64,000 bases of DNA from Diphasiastrum complanatum (Eukaryota > Streptophyta > Lycopodiopsida > Lycopodiales > Lycopodiaceae). The notes under the pieces are model-generated. The model saw nothing but the letters and a program-made list of their open reading frames with translations. It was not told the DNA's origin and made no database searches. The stretch covers positions 26,633,566-26,697,565 of the forward strand of contig CM055093.1 in NCBI GenBank assembly GCA_029204225.1, written 5' to 3'. Of this stretch, positions 56,390 to 64,000 are shown piece by piece. Numbering within the stretch: position 1 is the first letter of the stretch; each line of letters begins with the position of its first letter. A program made the position numbers and the translations under genes.

Positions 56390-57718
56390 GAGTCCGAAAC
56401 TACATTGAGCATTTTAAATGTCTCAAAGTAGAATGTGTTGATGAAAATATCACCAAACGAATGGCCATAAAACTATTCTTAGTTGGATTGCCAAAAAACA
56501 TCCGCCGTGAACTCAAACCAGTTGACCTTTATGATCAACTTAAAGATGTGATGACCGATGCTATCCATGAAGAAGACAAAGGTTTGACGATGACTTCGAC
56601 CATCGTGAAAAGAAATCTAAGAATCCAGACTGTCCTAATCACCCGAAGTCTGATAATATTGCTCAGTCTTTTGAGCTTCTACATCAAATAGAAACCTGGC
56701 AAAAAGCTCAACAATCTCATATGGATAAACTCACTGCCGATTTCCAAACCGCTATGAAACAGATTGTTGAGAAATCCTTTCCAACAAGGGAAAATGTCTG
56801 GTGTCCAATCTGCTCACAGCATCACACTGCTTATGACTGCCCTCAATTGCGAAATCATTTTCCAGCAGCCATCAAACTTACCATCTATCGAGCTTACCGC
56901 CCTTACCCACCACAACAACCTGTGCCATGACCAAGGGTTTACCAACCACGACCACTTGCACCAAATCAATACCAATCCCCACGACAACAGTTTGTTGTTA
57001 ACCAACATACCCACAAAACACTGCCCATTATCTTGATCCGAATACCATCGATCTGGCCACCTACTATGTGGAAGACAATACTCAACCATAGTACTCTACT
57101 GAAATGGTTGTTTATTATACCTATGACTCTAATGCTCAACCAGTGGATCCCAATGCTGAAGCTTACAATCCAAACCAAGCTATCTTTGCCGCACATCAAT
57201 TTCCCACAATACGAGGATGCTTGATCTGTGCAAGTAAACATGCTAGTATTCGTTGCCCAGATAAACTCCGCTTTTCTCCAACTTGTGAAAGCTATGGTAT
57301 TGAACATCACGTGAAGGGTTGCCCATCCCAATCTAGGCCAGCCACTCCTATCTGTTCAGTGCAAGTAGAAACCTTACCAATTGAAACCCATCTTGCTTGG
57401 GTATTGACTCGGGCACAAACCCAATGCCAAGCCCCTACACTTGCACCCATCAAAACTCAACCACAGACTGTTCCTCCAAGTGATGATTTAACCCCGATAG
57501 TTTACCCTCACCCGTCTGAAGAAATTCGGCTGCATCATGAGTATCGCCAGCAAATCCGCAATGCCGACCAACAATCTTCCTCTTCTCATAAAGTACGTCC
57601 CAAGCCCTTTGAAAGCAAAACCCTTGAAGGTACCGAAGTTTGGGGAGATCTACTACAAGCCAATGTCACTCTTCCCTTCCATGTACTTTGGAAGCATGCT
57701 GGCCAGTGGAAACAATAG
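56390..57718 (+). pseudogene. Gypsy gag relic with several zinc knuckles
   Basis: The frame gives RRVRNYIEHFKCLKVECVDE and MAIKLFLVGLPKNIRRELK, a gypsy gag capsid signature. Three cysteine/histidine motifs follow: CPICSQHHTAYDC (about 56806), CLICASKHASIRC (57221) and CESYGIEHHVKGC (57282). The third lacks its second Cys. Frame changes occur near 56600 and 56930, and a TAG ends the frame at 57716-57718. Confidence 0.6.
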
Positions 57719-58190
57719 ATCCAATCCAATACCACCACCACTATTGATGAGTTGCCTGAAATGCCCTTACATCTAACCAATCCACTCAGCGAACGAGGCA
57801 ATATCAAAATCCCAGCTACCCATCATCAATCTTGTGAAGTTTTACCAAGACTCGATGGAGGTTTCGAGGTTAATATCATTTCCACATCCCTCATGATAGA
57901 ATGGAATTTGAGCGACAAGCTAGCCAAACCTACTTGTCAGCTTTGGATGGCTGATCAAAGAGTGGTCTGACCTACCGGTTTCCTTCCGCACGTGCTGATC
58001 AAACGAGGAGGTCTCAAGTTTTCTATTGATCTCGTAGTACTTGATATTCCTAATAATGCCTATTCTTATGAATTACTACTTGGTCATCCGTGGCTCACCA
58101 ATGCACGAGTCGTTCATGACTGGAGCAAAGGCCGAGTCACTTTTGGCAATCATGACAGTTCTGTCACCATTGACTCAACGGGTAAACTCA
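57719..58190 (+). pseudogene. Gypsy retropepsin relic
   Basis: LPRLDGGFEVNIISTSLMIE carries a D-G-G type active site, as in Athila/Ogre-like plant gypsy elements. AYSYELLLGHPWLTNARVV is the flap-distal LLGxPWL motif. A TGA at 57968-57970 separates them. The frame is the same as the preceding one. Confidence 0.65.
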
Positions 58191-59104
58191 AACCTGCACA
58201 CATCCATGACGAGGGATCCTCAACCACCAACTCAATATTTGAGCCATACCAGTCCAGCCACAAAAAAGGTCAATATGTTAAATCTACGGATATCATAAAC
58301 TGGAGTCACAGTCTCGCTACCATTGATTGTGTGAATGCCGATTACTGTGCTCAGCATCAGGATAATTGTATCTCTCCACTTCTAATCAATCACGACCAAT
58401 TTCCTGATCTGGATACACCTATCATCAATGTCAATTTTATTGATATTCTTCCACACCATAATGAACTGCTAAATGTTGCATGGCTACCTACTAATGAATC
58501 AGACGATTTATTCATTGATGACGAGAACGTCTTACGAATTCAGAATTGCCCAGAAGATATGGACATTTTTGATCTTCAGATCCTCAACTATATGGAAGCA
58601 CTCCCACCTAGGACCTATCCGCAACATGCTTCCAAGGTGGAACCATTTGCCAAGGTTGCAATTCAAAAAGCTGAGACAAAATTCTACCGTCCCAAATGCC
58701 CACACTATCCATGGGATCTCTGTGAGGAGGAGAGTATCTTTCAAATTGATGACGAGATCCTCCATGACATACCAACTGTCCCTCATCCACACACATCTCC
58801 ACCACCAAAACCTCAACCACGTGGTCATACTATGAAAGAGAAAATGAAAAAACCACTTCAAATTCAATCGCCGGGTGACCTCACCATTGTTTGGGAAATT
58901 CATGAGATTGCCTCTAGTCCTACACCAAACCCCAATAAATTCCAAGCACCAGGCCGACAAGAGAAAGGCAAGGCTCCTCTCGAATCTCCAGCCCATGATG
59001 TTCTTGCATACTTTAAGGACTATACGATCGAGGATGTCACAATCCAATTACCCCAAGCTCAACGTGAGCCAACTGGTAATTCACCCTACAAAGGCCCTGC
59101 ATAA
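58191..59104 (+). pseudogene. Gypsy protease-RT spacer, unrecognised
   Basis: A long open frame continues from the protease to a TAA at 59102-59104. It is rich in Asp, His, Pro and Asn and has no known motif. Plant Athila/Ogre-type elements have long spacers of unknown role here, so this is probably a decayed spacer. Confidence 0.4.
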
Positions 59105-59149
59105 ACCATAACCCTTTCCCTGAGTGAGCCAAATGAAACCAATGAATAT

Positions 59150-59980
59150 TTTGTCCACGTCGGAGCTCCTCTCAATCGCGAACAACGCAGATGGCTTGAA
59201 AAGCTCCTGAGAAAATATCGACATATCTTTGCTTGGACCTATAAAGACATGAAAGGCGTCTCACCCTAAGTAGCTGTGCATCGTATCCCGCTTAAACCAG
59301 GTGCGAGACCGACTGCAAGTCATCCATACAGATGCAATCCCATCTATAAGGCCAAGATCAAAGAAGAATTACAACGTCTCTTGTGGGATTTATCTATGAA
59401 ATTGAGCATACTGAGTGGGTCTCCCCAATTGTCATCGTCCCCAAGAAAAATGAGAAACTCTGCATCTATGTCAATTTTAAGAAACTTAACGCCGTCACTG
59501 AACGTGATCATTTTCCATTACCTTTCGGAGAATCCATCTTAGAAAATCTAGCAGGAGATGAGGCTTACTCCTTCTTAGATGGCTTTAGCAGATACAATAT
59601 GATCCAAATCATTGAAGAAGATCAAGACAAAACCGTGTTTGCCACAGAATGGGGAACCTTTTGTTGGAAAGTCATGCCCTTTGGTGTCTGCAATGCTCCT
59701 AGCACCTTCCAACGTGTTATGAAAGCGGTCTTTTCTTAGCAGATGGGCGATACCTTAGAAGTTTACTTGGACGATTTAGGAGCACATTCCAAAGAAATAC
59801 GCCATCTGTCTGTGCTCAAAAAAATTTTTATCCAATGTCGACGCTTAGGCATTTCTCTCAATCCTGAAAAATGCCAGATTTGGGTAACCCATGGTATTGT
59901 GTTAGGACAAATTATGTCATGAAATGGCATGCCACTGATCTTGAATAGATCCTTATCATTCAAAATCTACCAGAACCGCG
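59150..59980 (+). pseudogene. Gypsy reverse transcriptase relic
   Basis: It starts VHRIPLKPGARPTASHPYRC. After a frameshift near 59385 it continues GFIYEIEHTEWVSPIVIVPK, AYSFLDGFSRYNMIQI, TFCWKVMPFGVCNAPSTFQR and, past an in-frame TAG at 59737-59739, EVYLDDLGAHSKE. The YLDD tetrad is intact and the thumb is LGISLNPEKCQIWVTHGIVL. Stops near 59266, 59737, 59920 and 59948 kill it. Confidence 0.8.
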
Positions 59981-59981
59981 T

Positions 59982-60272
59982 ATGATACGTGAAGTTTATT
60001 CCTTCCTTGGCCACGCCAACTACTATTGGTGGTTTATTTTCGATTTCGCTAACAAAGCCCGCTTAATCTTCAAAGTAGTTGTAGTTCCCAAATGGACGGA
60101 TGAACAACACGTCGCCTTCAATCAACTCAAAGAAGCCCTTACCAATGCACCCATCCTCCGGGCTCCTGATTATTCTAAAGAATTCCATGTGCATACTGAT
60201 GCATCCAAGTATGCCATTGGAGCAGTGCTCTATTTGAAGAATGTCTACAACGGGCTTCCGGTTGATCTCTAG
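59982..60272 (+). pseudogene. Gypsy RNase H relic
   Basis: The 96-codon frame reads EVYSFLGHANYYWWFIFDFA, WTDEQHVAFNQLKEALTNAP and FHVHTDASKYAIGAVLY. This is the RT connection and the first catalytic Asp of RNase H. The element ends here: the rest of RNase H, integrase and the 3' LTR are absent. Confidence 0.75.
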
Positions 60273-62101
60273 CAAAGGGTAACCAATCGTATCATATTTC
60301 AAGTTCAGGTGTTAAGTTCAATAATTTGAAGATTATTGAAGACTTGGCCATCTTCAAGAACTTCCACAAATTAGCATTTAGAACAACTTTGCAAAAATAC
60401 ACTAAGTGTAGGAAAAATAGTAATTATTCTTCCACAAAGAACGCGATTAAAGTTTAAATAACTCAAACTAATATTAGTGTCTCTAATTGAGATTGTATCT
60501 GATCTATATACTAATAGAACAATATTAGTTCTGATTGAATATATGTGCGGAAATTATGTGCGGAAGTAAGAGACAACTTAAGACAATTAGAAACTGTTGA
60601 TCAAAAACAAATTTATAATTTTGAATCTGATTCATTATACATCTCTAGTTGTCTTATCCCGCTATTGTGTCTCTGATTGAATGAGTTGGTTACAACAAGT
60701 AGTGCACATGTATTTATATTGCTACATGACATGTTTTTTGGCCTTTTATTTATAGGTCTTTTGGTCTTTCAATTCTGTAACAGTGGATCTAACTGTTTAC
60801 AACGGTTGATATTCAAATAGACGCTTCATTTTCAAGATTGAATAATTTTTGTTCGCAAATATTTTGCGACAGTCTATCTCTTCTGCTCAGTTTCATGTTT
60901 CGCGAATTATTCGCGACAATTGATAGTCTCTAAGCTTGAAGTAGAATCCAGAACATTTTGCAAATTGTTCGTGACAATTTTGAAACATCTAAGGTTTGAA
61001 CATAAACAGAATATTTTTTGCGCCAAGATTCTGTTCACTGTCCAATTCATCGTGCATAGGTGTGATTCAGGTCTATCTAGTGCCAGGTCGGCGAAGAATA
61101 ACCATGTATAGTTGTCACACAAGCCAAATACTTCCAAGTACAACGGCTTACGTAATTAGGTGACAAATATTTACTGTAATTAATACATGGATGAATTCTA
61201 TAAATGGATCATCTAGGCACACTCTACGTGATGTTCCATCCATGAGACAAATGATTTTGAGCCCCCCAGTTACGCCACCATTTTGGTTGTAATTGCTATT
61301 TGATTGTGCTTTAGTGTAATATAGCAGCAACATGCTTTTTTATCTGTGTATAACGTAGATGATTGCTTGTTGTGATTGGATGCACTTCATCGCTGTTTGA
61401 TAACACTTGTTTACTCACTCTGATCAGAACACGAACGTCTACGACTCCTTCGCTTCTAATCAGATGATGATTGTCTTTGACGAATGAGAAACTCGTGTTG
61501 TCATACTGCTCTTCCCATGTATTTCAGAACTAAACTTCATATTAAATCTGATTTTTAGTAATACCACACACACAACCATTTCTAATCTCTTCGGTGGACT
61601 GTACTCACTCTCGTTTTTGTAAGTATGAACTAATTTATAAGATCTTGTTGGACATTAGAACACTTAAGCTGTGATTATATTTAGCATGAACTTTCTATTA
61701 GACTGTTTTTGCATTTAGCAGCTAATTGTAACGGGAGAGCTGTTTCGCATATATTCCTGCTCTCTTCTCCGTTCATGTTCTCTATTCTCCCTTGTCCCAT
61801 CACCAATCCATGGTGTCCATCTGTGACGAACTGTAACAGTGGTTGACAGACGGACATTGTTTTTCTCGGCCAAATTTTTTTTTATTTTCAAATATCCCGT
61901 CGGGCAAAATAAACAATTGTGATTGGACCATAGGTATTGCCCGAATACTCTTTTGCTGCCCGTCTTTGTACACTCGAGGTTGATTTGACGTCAATAGTCA
62001 TAAACTGTAGTTAATTAATCCTTGTAGTTTAGGAACTTCTTGTCATTCTTAGGTATACCTCTCATTCTCTTCGTTCTCTCTGTTCTGAACTTCCATAGAC
62101 A
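60273..62101. other. A+T-rich sequence with LTR-like palindromes
   Basis: No coding motif is visible. Perfect or near-perfect palindromes TCGCGAATTATTCGCGA (60900-60916) and TCGCAAATATTTTGCGA (60853-60869) match motifs in the LTR pair at 53.9-54.9 kb. A decayed LTR of some element is likely, but its ends were not found. Confidence 0.3.
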
Positions 62102-62690
62102 TTGTGGATTGTCATTCATAGGTCTATCTCTCATTCTCTTTGTTCTCTCCATTCTCAGCTTGCGAAAACATATTTTGAACTAATGGCTAGACATAATCGG
62201 AGTCCAAGAGGAACCATTGATGCAATCAATATTTGCAATGAAAAAAATGCAGAAGATCAATGGACACCAAGAATATATCGAAAATATCAATGGATCTTGA
62301 TGTCTCCCTCTGCAAAAGGCTCATTTTGGAAAAAAAAAAAAAAAGATTGGATAACACATATAGAAGTTCTTGGAAAGGCAGGATAATGGATTTCAAAGTA
62401 TCACTTGCCGGTTAATCTATCATGGAAGTTTTAGTTCATCATGCTTATCTTCACAAATAGGTCAACATTCATGATTAGAATCCAAATGATAGAAGAAAAT
62501 ACAATTGTAAGTATTCGATTAGTATGCACATATTCAGATTAAATTTTTTTGGTATTAGCATTTTCTTTAGATTAAATTTTTCTTGTAATATTTTTTTTGG
62601 TTTTGCAGATTTGTATCCATCAAATTTCTTTGAATGGCAAACAATTCAATCGATTACAAGAATAATTGATGTCATACATTCGGTATTTTA
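62102..62690. other. Intergenic with an unassigned 94-codon frame
   Basis: A plus frame (62102-62386) ends near a poly(A) run (62332-62344). It shows no known motif. Confidence 0.2.
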
Positions 62691-64000
62691 CAATGTGTAG
62701 GAGGGAGCTTCGAGATACCATGTCATTGAGGTCTTACTTTGGAGGAAGAGTTGATTGGGCCAGAGAGGTTGTGGATCTAAGAGTTTGACTGTTGCTTTAT
62801 GTGTTTGACATTGGTCCAAATCTGGCAGTATGTAGCCACCTCGCTCTTTCGTTGTTGGATACTTCTTTGCAAACTCCTGAGAGGCGTGCAACTCCTTGCT
62901 TGGTTCTGTGGGCGTGATTTTGTGCCGGATGGTTGGTGCTTCAGAGGCAGTCTCATGTTCGGTTTGTGGTTCGAGTTCAGGATAGAGAGGAGACGAGGGG
63001 TTAGCTTCTACAATTCTTTGTGACTCAGGAGAAAATTGTCGTGGAATGAAGGTGAGATTAGTGGTGTCGAGAGGGTTAGAAGCGGTGGAAGAAAAAAGAT
63101 AATGTTGGGAGCTGGTACCCCCAGAGCCCGATGGATTGGTTGGTGATTGAGCTCCTTGCCCCAGGGGTTGGCCTTGAAATGTGGAGCCTTGAGTTGCAGG
63201 AGGAGGCTGTTGGAATCTTGCTCCATCTCCACCATCTGGTCCATCAAAGTGGTGCCCCGAATCATGGAATTGGGCATGCTCTGCATGAACCGACGGGGTC
63301 GACTAGGCAGCAGTCTTTAAGCGTTCTTCCAGGGTGGCTATGTGCTGGTTTAGGGCCTCGACGGAAGCAATGTATGATTGTTATAATTTTGAGTGTTGCT
63401 CCGTTGTGGCTTTCAGCTTTTGGGCTAGCGTTTGTAATTCGTTAGGTTTTGGATCTGCAACTGTTGTTGTTTGTTTTCCTCCTCCAGCCTTGTTTTTTCT
63501 TTCTGAAGGTCCGCCATAACACCATCGTTGAATTGCCGCATAGTATACTGTCCCCCTAGTGTGCCGAATAGATTGTATTGGAGCTCATTCACCAACCATA
63601 CCGCTTTTTGGGCTGCAAGGGGTAGCCGCTCCCAAGGACCAATGTCAGGGAGGGTGCGTGTGTAGTTAGGATACGGCATTGGGTTAAATGGTAGAAAATC
63701 AGGAGCAGGGCTAGACGAAGGTGTATGAAAGGCAGGGGGAGGTGATTGTGGATCGAGGGGTGGGGAGATATTGTGTGGCGGAGATTGTTGGATTGGCTTA
63801 GTGGTGACAATGGTTGATGGAAGTGCAGTTAGTAATTGTAATGCAAAATCATCTACGTTGACTGTGGAGACAAGTAGGGTGGAGATTTGGACAAGTGAGG
63901 GCTTTTGTGGAAGTGTGGAAGTGAAGCCCGTGTTGAGAGTTAATGAGAGTGTGGAGGTGGCTGTAAATGGTGGGGGTGGTGGTGGGAGTGTGAGAGCAAG
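62690..64000 (-). pseudogene. Unrecognised Pro/Gln-rich, coiled-coil coding relic
   Basis: Reading minus from the window edge, one frame gives a Pro/Thr-rich N-terminal part and then NPMPYPNYTRTLPDIGPWER and LPLAAQKAVWLVNELQYNLF. A coiled coil follows (MADLQKEKTRLEEENKQQQL, then ALNQHIATLEERLKTAA in another frame). Next is a Gly/Gln/Pro-rich stretch and a Thr/Pro-rich tail ending YLEAPSYTL at about 62690. At least two stops and a frameshift interrupt it. The layout resembles the N-terminal gag part of some plant gypsy elements, but I cannot name it. The gene is cut by the window edge. Confidence 0.35.

Noticed and set aside
1-64000. CRISPR arrays, bacterial operons or a defence system
   Set aside because: No spaced identical repeats with unique spacers, no prokaryotic gene arrangement and no such protein families are present. 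Spliced genes and LTR elements show a plant nuclear genome.

Overview
The window is nuclear DNA from a land plant. The evidence is a spliced HIPL-type (HHIP-like, sorbosone dehydrogenase) gene with a predicted GPI-anchor tail, a spliced F-box/kelch gene of the plant At1g67480 type, a PPR gene relic, and a dense load of Ty1/copia and Ty3/gypsy LTR retrotransposons whose primer-binding sites match initiator tRNA-Met (TGGTATCAGAGC). I cannot fix the lineage from the sequence alone. Family names rest on recognising motifs by eye; no search was run.

Only three genes look intact. (1) A single-exon secreted Gly/Ser-rich repeat protein on + (596-1729), with a TATA box and poly(A) signal. (2) A seven-exon HIPL gene on + (13547-18857) whose exons all join in phase to about 706 aa. 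(3) A two-coding-exon F-box/kelch gene on - (45271 down to 43783) of 365 aa. Nothing suggests that they work together.

The rest is mostly retroelement debris. From left to right: a PPR relic (4.6 kb), a decayed copia integrase (6.4-7.8 kb), a 5'-half copia element with its LTR (8.05-9.85 kb), and a minus-strand gypsy LTR with leader (10.9-12.8 kb) just upstream of HIPL. After HIPL come gypsy and copia scraps (20.2-21.8 kb) and then a three-level nested stack at 21805-36189. In that stack, copia element A (TSD ttata) is interrupted by copia element B (24958-30095, TSD accaa) and by chromovirus element C (30250-35895, TSD actag). C also carries an internal inversion of about 2.3 kb. Then follow inverted copia relics (36.4-39.2 kb), an A+T-rich stretch with small repeats, the kelch gene, and a short tRNA-derived retroposon with a 15-bp target duplication (47.84-47.96 kb). 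Next are a GC-rich minisatellite, a foldback, more copia relics (51.2-53.2 kb), a head-to-head LTR pair forming a palindrome of about 1 kb (53880-54884), and a copia 5' half fused to a gypsy pol (55.0-60.3 kb). The window ends in an unrecognised minus-strand Pro/Gln-rich coding relic.

I found no defence system, CRISPR array or other novel gene system. The most informative content is the datable transposon stratigraphy and its rearrangements, the repeat protein, and regulatory oddities at the HIPL start and at a kelch splice donor.
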